Shown: in pieces, positions 1 through 11,363 of the stretch
Layout of the letters: each line of letters starts with the position of its first letter
Position numbering within the stretch: the stretch's first letter is position 1
NCBI GenBank assembly: GCA_026119855.1
Contig: JAOWBW010000163.1
Span: forward strand, 558,001 to 622,000
Length of the DNA: 64,000 nt
Reading direction: 5' to 3'
Source: Campanula takesimana
Taxonomy: Eukaryota; Streptophyta; Magnoliopsida; Asterales; Campanulaceae
Notes under the pieces: model-generated
Databases searched by the model: none
Told to the model about the DNA's origin: nothing
Seen by the model: only the letters and a program-made list of their open reading frames with translations
Position numbers and translations under genes: made by a program

Positions 1-345
1 GACGAAGAAGTGTCTTCGTGCTTAAAGTTACAGTGCCACCAACGACTAGTATATTTATGAAGCCATGGATCACCCATGATTCGAACATTAGGACCATCTC
101 CAATCTTCCACTTTGTACCGCTCTTAGCAATATCTTGGAATACACGGATGCCTTTCCAAGCATGACTTGGACACTGCCTTATAACGGCATTCAGAAAATT
201 CCCCTCCAGAAAACATTTAGCTTTGAAAACACAACAATCGAAGGCTTCCGGGTGAGCATTAAACCGCCAACCGAGTCTCCCAACCAATGCAAGACGGAAC
301 AACCGAAGATCACAGAAACCCAATCCACCCGCTTCTTTATAATTT
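1..345 (-). pseudogene. LINE reverse-transcriptase C-terminal fragment, cut by window edge
   Basis: Read on the minus strand, this stretch encodes a piece of a plant non-LTR (LINE) polyprotein downstream of the reverse transcriptase. Seen: a run with NAVIRQCPSHAWKGIR followed by KWKIGDGPNVRIMGDPWL, the usual segment between the RT and the zf-RVT domain in plant LINEs. The frame is broken upstream (towards higher coordinates) by a stop after the WRGIF segment, so it is a decayed copy. It continues off the left edge of the window. Family assignment is from remembered motif patterns. Confidence 0.7.
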
Positions 346-439
346 TGTATACTCCCTCAGTTTCTTGATTAAACATCTCTTTTAATAAATTTTTATATAG
401 AAAATTAAGTTTTACGCTCATACATGAGTTAGTCTTATA

Positions 440-580
440 AGGACATGTTTTACACTAAAAAGATGTGTAAAACCTGATTTACACTAAAAAATGTGTAAAA
501 CCTGTTTTATATTAAGAGATTATGTTTTACATTAAGGGATGAAAACAAGTTTTAGACTAAAACGAGTGTAAAATAAGTTT
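440..580. repeat. Imperfect tandem repeat of a GTTTTACACTAAAA-type unit
   Basis: Four to five degenerate copies of a roughly 35 bp unit containing gtgtaaaacctg and ttttacactaaaa alternate here. No coding potential is seen. The repeat unit is itself partly self-complementary (ttttacac and gtgtaaaa). Confidence 0.5.
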
Positions 581-628
581 TTCTCGAGATTTTAACCTCA
601 TACATGCGTAAATATCCTTAATTATATA

Positions 629-866
629 CTCCCTCTCTCCCAGACAAAGTGAGACTTTTGATCAATTTGATTGCACTTTGACAATTAATTTGAAGAATAA
701 ATAATTATCGTAATGAAAATTTTAAAATTGCTAGTGTATCATGATTCATAATATTTTCAATAACAATTTTCAGATATTAAATATGATAATTATTTTTTAT
801 TTAAATTATTAGTCAAAGTGTAATCAGGTTTAACGAAAAATCTCACTTTGTCTGGGACGGAGGGAG
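629..866. mobile_element. Stowaway-type MITE, 238 bp
   Basis: The terminal inverted repeats read ctccctctctcccagacaaa at the left and tttgtctgggacggagggag at the right, and TA dinucleotides flank both ends as target duplication. The interior is AT-rich and non-coding. CTCCCTCYGTCCC ends plus a TA duplication are the hallmark of Stowaway (Tc1/mariner) MITEs. Confidence 0.85.
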
Positions 867-1164
867 TATGTCACGAGAAAACATTAAGCTTCTTTTCTTT
901 TTCTTAGTTTTTTAGCCTTATGAAAGGTATACATATATGGGTCAAGATCCTGTATATACACTACTAACCACTGGGGTTTTTCAGAACAAAAACATCCTTT
1001 GCTCAAAGCATTCTTCTTTTGAAAAGTTATTATCCCTAATTTTTCAAAAGATCTTCATAGGCTGCTATACATACATATGCGTATACTCCCTCCGTCCCAC
1101 CTCAGTAGTTGAGACTTATTTCCATTTTGGTCCGTCCCTTCACGTGAGACTACCCAAAATGGTA

Positions 1165-1744
1165 CTCTCTCCGTCCCGGTTTAAAGTTCTTAGTTTGACT
1201 TTGCACGTTTATTAAGAAATCAAGGCGAAATTGAGTCAAGAATAGTAGAGTAGAGGATATAATTGTCCATTCATAATGCAAGTGGGTGAAATGTAGATGG
1301 GTAAGTGATGGGCTTTTTGTAGTATACTCCCTCCGTCCCATTTTAAACTTCAAAAATTTCCCTTTTGGGTGTCCCATTTTAAACTTCAAAATCCAAAAAA
1401 TGAAAGTTATTTATATTTTTTTATTTAGTGGGACCTACATGTCATACACACAATAACTATCCACTAACTATTCCCTACCCCACGTTCTCTCTCCTATCCA
1501 CTTTCTATACTCACAACACTCTACCCCACTATCTATATTTTATAATATAAAAATTCTCATCTTAATTCTTGTGCCCACTTTTTTTTGAAGTTTAAAATGG
1601 GACGGAAGGAGTATGAACTTTATGAGGAGAAGAATGTCCAAAACACTATTCATCTTTTGCCATTTAAGGAATAAAACAACTAAGAACCTTAAACTGGGAC
1701 ATACTAAAAAGGAAGGTAAGAACCTTAAACTGGGTCGGAGGGAG
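1165..1744. mobile_element. Middle Stowaway-type MITE nested in the outer one
   Basis: The left end is ctctctccgtcccggtttaa and the right end ttaaactgggtcggagggag, flanked by TA on both sides. Near the right end the terminal motif aagaaccttaaactggg occurs twice, a short terminal duplication. The element itself is interrupted by the inner MITE at 1327-1611. Confidence 0.8.
1327..1611. mobile_element. Innermost Stowaway-type MITE, 285 bp
   Basis: The left end ctccctccgtcccattttaa mirrors the right end ttaaaatgggacggaaggag, with TA on both flanks. It lies wholly inside the middle element, making it the youngest of the three. Confidence 0.85.
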
Positions 1745-1949
1745 TAATATTTTTATAATTTTATATTCAATTTACCACACCCACTCATTCTCTCTCTTCA
1801 TTTTTCACCACACAATTCATTCAACCAACCTATTATTAACCCCACTCATTTTCTCTCTTCATTTTCTACCACACATTTTCTTTATTTTATTTTTTTTCTT
1901 AGTTATTGTGCCTACCTCTTAAGTCTCAAGTGAGGTGGGACGGATGGTT

Positions 1950-2643
1950 TATATGTATCTGTATATGCAGAATCGTTTGTACCAAAAAAAAAATATGCAG
2001 AATCGCGCGATATTACCTCTATTGTAGAGCAATATAGACCCGAACCGGGTACTAACAAATCCTAAATGTTGATCCATTATTATTATGTAATGTATATATG
2101 TAATTTTTATTATGGAGTTTTAAATTTTCATTATATAATCAAATAAATTTAAAATTATTGATCATAATTCTTTCGTAGTAATGGCAAAAAGTGTGCGAAG
2201 ATTATTTTAAAATAGAGAGATGATTATTTTGCTGGATCCGAACCCATTGCAGCTGAGAAAATGGGGGCATACTTGACAACAAAAACCAAGCTCATTGTAC
2301 AAAATCAGTTTTTTTAACAATAAGAACCTCAAATTCCAGTTTGAATTGAAGGATATCAAGTACTCCCTGCCTCATAACAACGTTTGAGTGTACACTAACA
2401 TTTTCTTATACGGGCACTCACATGTCGAAAACACGTTTTCTTTTTGTTTTTGGGTTATAATAGCGTGTCCCAACTCCGAGAGAGAAAAGAGGGTAGGGTG
2501 AGAATCGAATTCTTTTCGAGGTGGTGGGTGAAATAATGAAGGTTGTGGTTAATCGCTTTTTTATGTGTCAGTACGTCTTCTCGTACAAGACTCCAACTCT
2601 TGCCTTTCTTTACTTTCCTTTTCTCTTTCTTGTCCCTCTCTCC

Positions 2644-2676
<33 letters not shown>

Positions 2677-2871
2677 TTTTTAAAAAAAAAATTCAAATTG
2701 AGACAGACGTACAGAGTAAAAAGAAGATAATTGATGCATTTGTGCATGGATAGAGATGGATTCTTTCCCTGTGACACATCTCAGAAATATATATTCCTAT
2801 ATATGTAGTAATGGTTCTTCTGAATATCCCTTTTGTCTCTCCATCCCCACCTATAATGACTAAAATCATTA
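1950..2871. other. Gene-free AT-rich stretch with a CT microsatellite
   Basis: No credible gene is seen. A pure CT/TC dinucleotide tract lies at about 2638-2680. A single ctccctgcctc end near 2362 looks like an isolated MITE terminus without a partner. The short ORFs crossing the CT tract are low-complexity artefacts. Confidence 0.6.
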
Positions 2872-3107
2872 CTCTCTCCGACCCATTTTAAGAGTCAATT
2901 TTTTTTTAAAAAAAACGTCTCATTTTAAGAGTCAAAATCCTACAATGGAAAGTGGGTCCTACATATCATACTCACAACAATTATTCACTAACTCTTCTCT
3001 ACCCCACTTTCTCTCTCCTATCAAACTATCAACACTCACAACACATCACCTTTTCCTTAATTCTTGAACCCATCCATTTTTTGACTCTTAAAATGGGATG
3101 GAGGGAG
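2872..3107. mobile_element. Stowaway-type MITE, 236 bp
   Basis: The left end is ctctctccgacccattttaa and the right end ttaaaatgggatggagggag, with TA at both flanks. The interior resembles the innermost MITE at 1327-1611 (cccactttctctctcctat block), so it belongs to the same subfamily. Confidence 0.85.
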
Positions 3108-3596
3108 TATTTTGTTAGAAATCGACACCCACTTGGGTAAAAATATAAAGTCACAAAATGTGGCTTACAAAATAATATGTCAAAATTTTATTGGTGTTTT
3201 TAATTACTGTGCCAGGTCTACAATCGATGCAACCAATAAAATATCGCTACCTCACTTTGTATCCATGATTTTGTAAACTTCTTTTGTACCCCTAGCATTA
3301 CCCACCCACTTCCCTCCATGTTTCTTTCTTCCATGCATTGCGAGCGTTTTTTCGCCATGCAGCTAAAATTATGCTACGATTAATGCAGCCGTTTGGCTTT
3401 TATTTAACTTTTTCTATGTGCATATTATTGTCAGACATTAAAAAGTATATTTGTATTAATAAAAATTAATATAATACGTCGCGTATATCACTTTTTCTTA
3501 ATGGATGATGCTCAACTGCTCGTAAACACCTAATGCGAAAAAAATTCACATCATTTGTTGTCAGAATTGCTACAATGCTAGGAATTTAGGAAGTTG

Positions 3597-3728
3597 TGTT
3601 GAAGTCCCCACGTATCCCACATCAACTTAGAGAATAAAATTGATCAACTATATAGATTGACTAACTTCACCCCTAGACAAGGCCTTTTAAGAGGATGGAG
3701 ACTCAATTCTAATATGGTATCAGAGCCG
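3597..3728 (+). mobile_element. TRIM/LTR remnant with tRNA-Met primer site
   Basis: A short LTR-like segment starts with tgttgaagtccccacg and is followed at 3715 by tggtatcagagcc, the complement of initiator tRNA-Met used by many plant LTR elements. No second LTR is visible, so this is probably a truncated terminal-repeat element. The preceding stretch 3108-3596 shows nothing recognisable. Confidence 0.5.
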
Positions 3729-3930
3729 GCACAATTGATGTTGGGTTTGAATTAGCCCGTGTTGGGTGCCCGTATTGAGTTTGAATTGATAATTATGCCG
3801 GCGTATTAATGGTCCACGTGTAGAGGTCCTTTTAATGAGCACCTAATTCTAATAAGTTGCAGTCGTACAGGTAACCCATATTAATGATTGCATGGGATTA
3901 ATTCCGGTTTTTCGGAAAAAGACGTGGGAT

Positions 3931-4117
3931 GGGATGGGTGGTGGGGTAGTTGGGTAGGCAGCAAGAGTGGGGGAGTAGTTAAAAAATAATTGTAATATGA
4001 GTAAATATATATTTTTGGGGGTGCAGGGTGGGGTGGGTGGTGGGGTAGTGGGGTAGGCAGCAAGAGTGGGGGAGTTGTTAGAAAATAATTATAATACGAG
4101 TAAGTATATTTTTTGGG
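3931..4117. repeat. Two tandem copies of a G-rich unit of about 99 bp
   Basis: The block gggtggtggggtag...ggtaggcagcaagagtggggg followed by an AT-rich half occurs twice, offset by about 99 bp, with some substitutions. It forms the left part of a G-rich domain that continues to 4277. Confidence 0.7.
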
Positions 4118-4277
4118 GGGGTGGGGCGGGGGTGGGGCGGGGGCGGGGGTGAAGGAGGTGTTAAAAGATTAATTTAATGTGTGATTTTTTTAGAGGGGGG
4201 TTGTGGGTGGGTGGGGGTGGGGGTGGTGGAGGGGGTGAGGGAGAGGGAGGGAAGGTCAGGTTGTGTGGGGGGTGGGG
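4118..4277 (+). repeat. G-rich tract with many G3-5 runs
   Basis: Runs of three to eight G separated by one or two bases (ggtggggcgggggtggggcg and similar) satisfy the usual G-quadruplex pattern on the plus strand. The tract ends exactly where the TRIM array starts at 4278. Open frames here are low-complexity Gly/Val-rich and not genes. Confidence 0.6.
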
Positions 4278-4881
4278 TGTTGGGACCGCGACCACCCCCA
4301 CCACTCCACACTAGTATGATATTGTCCGCTTTGAGCCTAGCCTGCACGGATTTGTTTTTGGGTCATCTCCCAAAAGGCCTCATACTAATGGAGTGGGTGG
4401 ACTCTTTCTTATATTAGGCAATTCTTCTTTCAATTGCCGATGTGGGACTTGGGTTGATACCCCAACAAACCTCCCCACAAACCAAGGACCACCTCCAACG
4501 AATTTTACTTGTACCACCACTATTCACCATCTGCGGGACACGCCGCACGATCACCATATCGGGAAGACTTTCGACACAAGGCACACACAGTGCTCTATTC
4601 GCGAGATCACATAAGAGGAAATCCCACATATCTCACACACGCGGTCCACTGCACGCCGGGCCCATCCATCAACCTGGGCTCTGATACCAGTTGTTGGGAC
4701 CACGACCACCCCCACCACTCCACATTAGTATGATATTGTCCGCTTTGGGCACAGCCCGCACTGATTTGTTTTTGGGTCATCTCCCAAAAATCCTCATACT
4801 AATGGAGTGAGTGGACTCTTTCTTATACTAGGCAATTCTTCTTTCAATTGCCGATGTGGGACTTGGGTTGACACCCCAACA
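4278..4881 (-). mobile_element. Complete TRIM retrotransposon, minus orientation
   Basis: Two direct repeats of about 190 bp (4278-4467 and 4692-4881) start tgttgggacc and end ccccaaca on the plus strand. Between them, at 4677-4689, is the complement of the tggtatcagagcc primer site, two bases from the right LTR, so the element reads leftwards. A purine tract (complement of aacctccc) abuts the left LTR. The internal part is only about 220 bp and non-coding, as expected for a terminal-repeat retrotransposon in miniature. The LTR has an aggccttttggga block and an aagcggacaatatcata block reminiscent of the 5S-bearing Cassandra TRIMs, but I see no 5S-like segment. Confidence 0.85.
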
Positions 4882-5036
4882 AACCTCCCTTCACCAATAA
4901 AGACCCTTGTGTGATCTCGCGAAAAAGACCCTTGTGTCGAAAGTCTTCCGGATAAAGGTGATCGGGCGGCGTGTCCCGCAGATGGTGTTAGCGGCGGTAC
5001 AAGTTTCGTTGGAGGTACTTGAGTTGAGTGGAGGTT
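4882..5036. mobile_element. Head-to-head junction of truncated TRIM internal regions
   Basis: The left few bases (aacctcccttcacc) are the purine tract of a minus-oriented element. From about 4905 the sequence matches the internal region of the plus-oriented TRIM (gacccttgtgt, aaagtcttccgg, gcgtgtcccgcagatggtg). The two orientations are fused here, with gacccttgtgt repeated at the joint. Confidence 0.7.
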
Positions 5037-5619
5037 TGTTGGGGTGTCAACCCAAGTCCCACATCGGCAATTGAAAGAAGAATTGCCTAGTAAAAGAAAG
5101 AGTCCACCCACTCCATTAGTATGAGGCCTTTTGGGAGTTGACTAAAAAAAATCCGTGCGGGATGGGCCCAAAGCGGACAATATCATACTAATATGGAGTG
5201 ATAGGGGTGGTCGCGGTCCCAACAACTGGTATCAGAGCCCAGGTTGGTTGATAGGCACGACGCGAAGTGGACCGCGTGCGAGATGTGTGGGATTCTCCTA
5301 TGTGTGATCTCACGAAAAAAGACCCTTGTGTCGAAAGTCTTCCCGGTAAGGGTATTTGGGCGGCGTGTCCCGCAGATGGTGTTAGCGGCGGTACAAGTTT
5401 CGTTGGAGGTACTTGAGTTGAGGGGAGGTTTGTTGGGGTATCAACCCAAGTCCCACATCGGCAATTGAAAGAAGAATTGTCTAATACATATATGTGTCCA
5501 CCCACTTCATTAGTATGAGGCCTTTTGGGAGATGACCCAAAAACAAATCCGTGCGGGCTGAGCCCAAAGGGGACAATATCATACTAATGTGGAGTGGTGG
5601 GGTGGTCGTGGTCCCAACA
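5037..5619 (+). mobile_element. Complete TRIM retrotransposon, plus orientation
   Basis: The LTRs are 5037-5224 and 5431-5619; both start tgttgggg and end cccaaca. The primer site tggtatcagagcc lies at 5227-5239, two bases after the first LTR, and a purine tract (gaggggaggt) precedes the second LTR. The internal region is about 206 bp without a protein. It belongs to the same family as the minus-oriented copy at 4278-4881. Confidence 0.88.
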
Positions 5620-6513
5620 TGGGCATGTGGATGGGATGGATGGAGGGGGTGGTGTTGGAGGTGGAATGGGTAGTGTGAGGTTGTATGATGAGTTGGTGTG
5701 TGTGAGTGAAGGAGTTAACATTTTCCGAAAAATGACTTACGGAGTAGAAATCTGTAAGTCATTATACTTAGAATTGAGGGAAAAGCATTTTCCGGAAAAC
5801 GTTTTCCCTATTTTCCGGTAATTAGCAAACACTAAAAAATGAGGAAAACATTTTACACGAAAGTTGTTTTACGCGAAACAACAGACAGAGATTTTGCCTT
5901 CAATAATAAATTAAGCAGTCACAAATCCAACTGCTTCGTCATTTTATTGTTGGGTGGGATCCCATTGCTAGAAAGGATTTTAGCAAGTAGGAAGAATGAG
6001 GGTAACTAATAAAAGTTGATACAACCAACAAAATATCGTCATCGAATTTTGTATTAAATTTACATGAAAATATTTTGTGCCCCGAGCATTGCCAAACAAC
6101 ATTACCTATGGGCTATGCTAGTCTTAGATACTTTATTTTTTTTGTTTTTTTCTAAAATGCGAATGAAGTGAACGATTGGGAAAATTAATGTGTGATTCTA
6201 TTCTTCATTATCCAATATACCAACAATTCAATCTTTATCAAACATCAATTTATAAAATAAAAAGGTTACAGAAGAATTTATGAACTCAAAACGAATTTCA
6301 AAGATAAAAAAAAGGGTAAAGAAGATGAAATAGGTATGGTCTTTAATATTTGTAGGCGCATTATTATGTTAAATATTCTACTTTAAGCATTACGGACTGC
6401 TAATGATAAGTACATTTACGGGTTGTAAGGTTTTCGTTTTGGAATTTCGCATATATTTATGCATATAGATTGGAATCATTTATCTGGCAAAGTATTCTTA
6501 GACATGACCTAAT
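5620..6513. other. Gene-free AT-rich stretch
   Basis: No gene is seen. At 5716-5880 several ttttccggaaaa-like inverted motifs suggest a decayed foldback element. At 6010-6110 is a copy of an interspersed sequence (caaccaacaaaatatcg...gagcattgcc) also seen at about 3210-3310. Confidence 0.45.
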
Positions 6514-7319
6514 TGTTGGAACAATTTCTATCCCACTAATGCCATATCTCAAATCTGGGATAAGTTAGAGAGGACAAGATGAAGGCGGAAGCGTTACCTG
6601 TTGAATCCATCTTCAATGTTGCTTAGAGAGAATGATGAAGAAGAAGTAGAGAATGAAGTACTTCTAAATGATAGTGACTTTCTCACTTTGTTTTCTTAAC
6701 ACTAATGAAGAGAGTATAGAGAGAATAATGAATTGTATGTAGTATGTTTCTAAGGATGATGGAAGGCCTTTATATAGGAAACAAATAGGCACTTTATTTA
6801 GAGACTACACCCTTTCACATAAGTGGTGTGAATTTACCATTTTGCCCATCATAAATAGGTAATATTATACCTCAGGAATTCTACACATTATTTGTTTTTC
6901 TACACTTTATATTAACATTATAAGTATGATTACATGTATGGAATTAAATAATGACTTGTTATACAATCCATGTTCTAACAATCTCCCACTTGGGTTGCAT
7001 AACAATGTCTTTCCTTAAATCATAAGTATAATACAAATGACAACCCTTATGTGCACTTTGTTGTCATTCATAAAAATCCCCTCCATTAGTCATACAAGTA
7101 TAAGGACTAAAGGGGCAGTCGTTGTAATTGATTCGCAACTAAACCCACAATAATCACGTATACATATCCAACTAAATGACATAGATCAAAATGTAGATGT
7201 GTAGCATGGAACATAATGAATATATACATATTCTTTCAACTAGTCCAACTTAACCAAATGAGATCAAAACTTTAAATATTGGAACAATTAATGAAAGAAC
7301 AACATAATCTCCCACTATA

Positions 7320-7611
7320 TTAAATGTTATCAAAAGTTGTTACACCCATATGAGCAACATGCTCGTGAAACACTAAAGGAGATAACGCTTTAGTAAACGG
7401 ATCCGCTAATATGGAGTTTGTTCCTATAAGTTGTATTTCTATTTGTTTATTATGTACTCTTTCTTTTACAACAAGAAACTTAATGTCTACATGCTTAGAC
7501 TTTGATGAACTTTTGTTGTTGTTGGAGTACAAGACTGTTGTCCGATTGTCACAATATAACTTAAATGGTCTTTCGACACTATTGACAATTCGCAGTCCCT
7601 CAATGAATTTA

Positions 7612-7649
<38 letters not shown>

Positions 7650-9760
7650 GCCTCGAAATAAGCAACAAACTCGGCTTTCATGGTAGAGGAAGTTACGAGT
7701 GTCTGTTTGGAACTTCTCCAAGAAACTGCTACACCGGCTAATGTGAAGACATAACCAGACGTTGATTTACGACTGTCTTGGCATCCAGCAAAATCGGAAT
7801 CGAAATACCCAACGATCGCAAGATGATCCGATTTTGAATATGTAAGCATGTAGTCCTTGGTGTTTTGTAAGTATCTCATCACTCTTTTGGCTACAACCCA
7901 ATGTCTTCTCCCCAGAATGCTTTGGTATCGATCAAGTATCCCAACAATAAATACAAGGTCTGGACGAGTACAGACTTGTGCATACATTAAGCTTCCTACT
8001 GCTGATACATAAGGGGTATTTTCCATATACTTGGATTCAAAATTACTTTTAGGACATTGTTTGAGACTAAACTTGTCTCCTTTAGAAACAGGGGTGTCAT
8101 GTGGTTTACAGTTTCGCATGCTAAACCTTTGTAATACCTTTTCTATATAGGCCTTTTGTGATAATCCTAAAATACCTCGTGAACGATCACGGTGAATTTG
8201 GATTCCTAATACAAAAGATGTCTCACCAAGATTTTTCATTTCAAGTTTGTTTGAAAGAAATTTCTTAGTTTCCTTAAAAAGGTTTATATCATTACTAGCA
8301 AGAAAAATATCATCCACATATAAGACCAAAAATATAAATTTACTCCCACTGAACTTATGGTATACACAATCTTCACCAAGATTCGTTTCAAATCCAAATG
8401 AAAGAATAACTTGATTGAATTTTAAATACCATTGACGAGAAGCTTGCTTGAGACCATAAATGGATTTCTTAAGTTTACAAACTAATTGATTAGTTTGATC
8501 TAAACCAGTCATCATTTCTGGTTTATTCATATAGATAGTTTCCTCAATGTTTCCATTAAGGAAAGCTGTCTTTACATCCATTTGATGAAGCTCAAGATCA
8601 CAATGTGCTACAAGTGCCATAATGATCCTAAAAGAGTTTTTAGATGATACCGGAGAAAATGTTTCTTTGTAATCAATGCTTTCCTTTTGAGTAAATCCCT
8701 TAGCAACAAGACGAGCCTTATATCTTTCTACATTACCTTGTGAATCCTTTTTGGTCTTAAGGACCCATTTACACCCAATAGGCTTCACATCCTTAGGTAA
8801 TGGAACAAAATCCCAAACGTCATTGTCTTTCATAGATTTTAACTCTTCATTTATGGCATTAATCCACTTATGAGAATTAGGACTATTAATAGCTTCATGG
8901 AAGGTGAGCGACTCATCTCCCACTAAACCTAAGTTTCCTTCATTCTCGGCAAGATACACCTCATAGTCATCCGGAATTGCATTCCTTCTTACTCTATTGG
9001 ATGTCCTTAAGGGCACCGGTTCTTCCTGATTTTGAGGTTGTTGAATTTCATCCTCATGATCAACATTTCATGTTGTTCAATATTTATAGGGGAGTAATTA
9101 TTTTGAATTGTATGTTCCTCTTGAATTTCAGGTATAAAAACGTGATTTCCAATGGGAACTATGGGAAGAGGTATAGAAATTGATGCCTCTTCCACTTCAA
9201 ATTCAAAACTATTCCTAATTTCCACTCTAAATTTAACATCCTCAAAGAACCTAGCATTTCCCGTTTCAAAAAAGGTTCTAGTTTTCGAGTTGTAAAATTT
9301 ATAGCCCTTAGATCTCTTGGCATACCCCACAAAGTAACTACTAACAATCTTAGCGTCCAGTTGGCCCTCATTAGGCCTATAAGGCCTAGCTTCTGCTGGA
9401 CAACCCCATACATGAAGATGATTTAAGGACGATTTCTTATTCGTCCATAATTCATAAGGGGTTTTATTAGTAGCCTAAGAGGGAGCTCTATTGAGAATAT
9501 AAGCTGCGGTTTTTAATGCATCGCCCCACAATGAGTTTGGTAAGGAAGTACAAGAAATCATACTTCTTACCATATCCTTAATGGTTCTATTACGTCTCTC
9601 AGCTACACAATTCATGCTAGGCGTACCCGGCGTAGTGTAGTGAGGGACAATCCCACACTCCTCAAGATAGCGAGCAAAAGGACCCGGACGTTGTTCACCC
9701 GAACCGTCATTCCGACCGTAGTATTCACCACCACGATCGGACCTAACGTTCTTAATAGTC
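7320..9760 (-). pseudogene. Copia pol remnant: integrase end, reverse transcriptase, RNase H
   Basis: This is the polyprotein part of the copia element. From high to low coordinates: integrase core and C-terminus (TPGTPSMNCVAERRNRTIKD near 9620), the reverse transcriptase at 9016-7900 with WVLKTKKD, MDVKTAFLNG, YGLKQASRQWY and the catalytic YVDDI box, then RNase H with CTRPDLVF, SDFAGCQDSRKSTSGY and DPFTKAL. It is broken by an in-frame stop near 9475, a frame change near 9060, and an AT dinucleotide expansion at about 7615-7644 that encodes Ile-Tyr repeats inside RNase H and shifts the frame. It is therefore not a working enzyme. Confidence 0.85.
7615..7644. repeat. AT dinucleotide microsatellite inside the RNase H region
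   Basis: About 14-15 uninterrupted AT/TA units replace the segment that normally links the EAEF-type motif to the next RNase H helix. The reading frames on either side differ, so the expansion or its flanks caused a frameshift. Confidence 0.85.
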
Positions 9761-9784
9761 TTTCCAAGTTGATTTTCAACTTCA

Positions 9785-10100
9785 GCTTTAAAAGTCTTTC
9801 CAAGATTCCGGTACCCTTGTACCTCATGGAAACAATCTTCCTCAAGGAAGCACTTGTTTCCGACTTATCGCTTTTTGCAAAGCGTTCCTCAAGGGTATCG
9901 AGAAAATTTCTAGCATCAACGTCCTCGGAGACACTGTTCAAAAAAGTCTCCGGGACAACATTCTTCATGATCATTAGGCTCACGAGGTTGGAGCGTTTCC
10001 ACTTCTCAGCACTTAAGCGATCTTCTTGAGTGCTTTGATCAGTGAGAGGAAAAGGAAACAGTGCCTTTAATGCGAGATCTATGTCCAAGCCTAAGATCAT
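9785..10100 (-). pseudogene. Copia gag N-terminal remnant fused to integrase
   Basis: The minus-strand frame starts MILGLDIDLALK and contains KWKRSNLVSLMIMKNVVPE and ARNFLDTLEERFAKSDK, typical of the UBN2-type gag of plant copia elements. Near 9800 the gag frame (SMRYKGTGI) is joined directly to integrase sequence (LGKTIKNVRSDRGGEY in another frame), so the gag end with its zinc knuckle, the protease and the integrase start have been deleted. Confidence 0.75.
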
Positions 10101-11363
10101 TGTTATTTTACTTTTTCAAGTTTTAAAGTTAGTCCCATTAAGCATCAAAACGGTACTTATAGAAGCAGTTATTGAAGAAGCGTTAAGTAAATATGTTGGA
10201 ATTGAGAACAAGAGTGAAATACAAAACATGTATAAGTAACTACATAATGAATAAATGATTAATTATATCAATGAAATCCATCTATAAGACAATCAACATG
10301 ACATCAAAACTAATCTCTGGATTGCGAGTTGATTCATAAATGATTGCCTTAAGGTAACCAATAATTTGAATGACGTTTTAATTAAATACTTAATCTTCCC
10401 TTGGGCCGTCTTAAGCATTTAACAAAACAACTTAATGTTCATTTCATTTGTTACCACATGAATATATAAATTTAGTCAAACAACAAGATCTTCTTTGGAA
10501 AATTCTTGTTGCTCACATATTAACTTATACATTCAACACTTTAACAATTTTGGATTTAAATAACGTGAATCACTTTGGTGATAATATTATTTAAAAATGT
10601 ATAAAATTGTTTAAGCATATAATTAATCTCAAATTTATGGTTTGAAAAATGTATGTTTTGCTCAAGAAGGGTAAACAAAAATGTGCAAAACTTGAAAACA
10701 AAAAACCTATGAACAGTGCATTTGCCCGAGCAGAAAATTCCTTAGGGTCCGGCCGGACTAGTCCTAATACCCGACCGGACCAACCTCAAGGTCCGACCGG
10801 ACCTGACCAAAGACCCGACTGCACTTTTTCTTAAGGTCCGACCGGACCAGTCATAATACCCGCTCGGACCAAGTCTTTGACAAAAGCCACCTGTTCAGAT
10901 TTCTTGAGGTCCAATCAGACATCACACAAGATCCGGCCGGACCACCTGTTCCTAGGTAGTACCGTTTCACTGTTGGCTTGCTGCTCTTTCTGAGTTTTTG
11001 TCCCAAAAATGATGAACAACAAGTAGATCCACAAGTCTATACATTATACAATGCATAGCCATGCTGTTTAGGGATAATCTTGTTTTAAATCAACATGATC
11101 AAGCAAGTAGATCCACATAGTTTAATTATACAACACACAACTATGCTATGTAGGGATAATCTTGTTTGAACAATTGTGTTCATTAGAGCAAAAAACTTAA
11201 AACCTTTTCATAAATTCTTTATTAGATGATGAATATCAGCACTCTATCAACGAATTTTAGCATCTAAACAACATCAAAACTTGATGATTCAATAGAATAC
11301 ATTAATCAAATAAAGCGTTTTAAGGCTTTCAAAAGAAACTCAAACTTAAACCAGAATTTTAGC
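10101..11363 (-). other. Long untranslated leader of the copia element
   Basis: About 1.26 kb separates the primer site from gag. It holds no gene. At 10745-10945 there are about seven degenerate copies of a GC-rich unit based on ggtccgaccggac, contrasting strongly with the AT-rich surroundings. Confidence 0.6.
10745..10945. repeat. Degenerate GGTCCGACCGGAC repeats
   Basis: Copies such as ggtccggccggac, cccgaccggacc, ggtccgaccggac and gatccggccggacc recur every 20-35 bp. The core tccggccgga is palindromic. It sits in the leader of the copia element. Confidence 0.7.

Larger units (their letters stand above)
1086..1949. mobile_element. Outer Stowaway-type MITE, split by two nested MITEs
   Basis: The left end is ctccctccgtcccacctcag, and the right end carries tgaggtgggacgg with degenerate last bases. 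TA flanks both sides. Without the inner insertions the element would be about 282 bp. The same subfamily (ends gtcccacctca) recurs at 46098-46379. Confidence 0.8.

Noticed and set aside
4393..5505. Several ORFs of 70-105 codons in both strands
   Set aside because: All are within TRIM LTRs and internal regions and mirror each other between copies; TRIMs are non-coding.
4278..5619. Cassandra TRIM with embedded 5S rRNA
   Set aside because: LTR ends share blocks with Cassandra as remembered, but the 5S-like promoter segment is absent.
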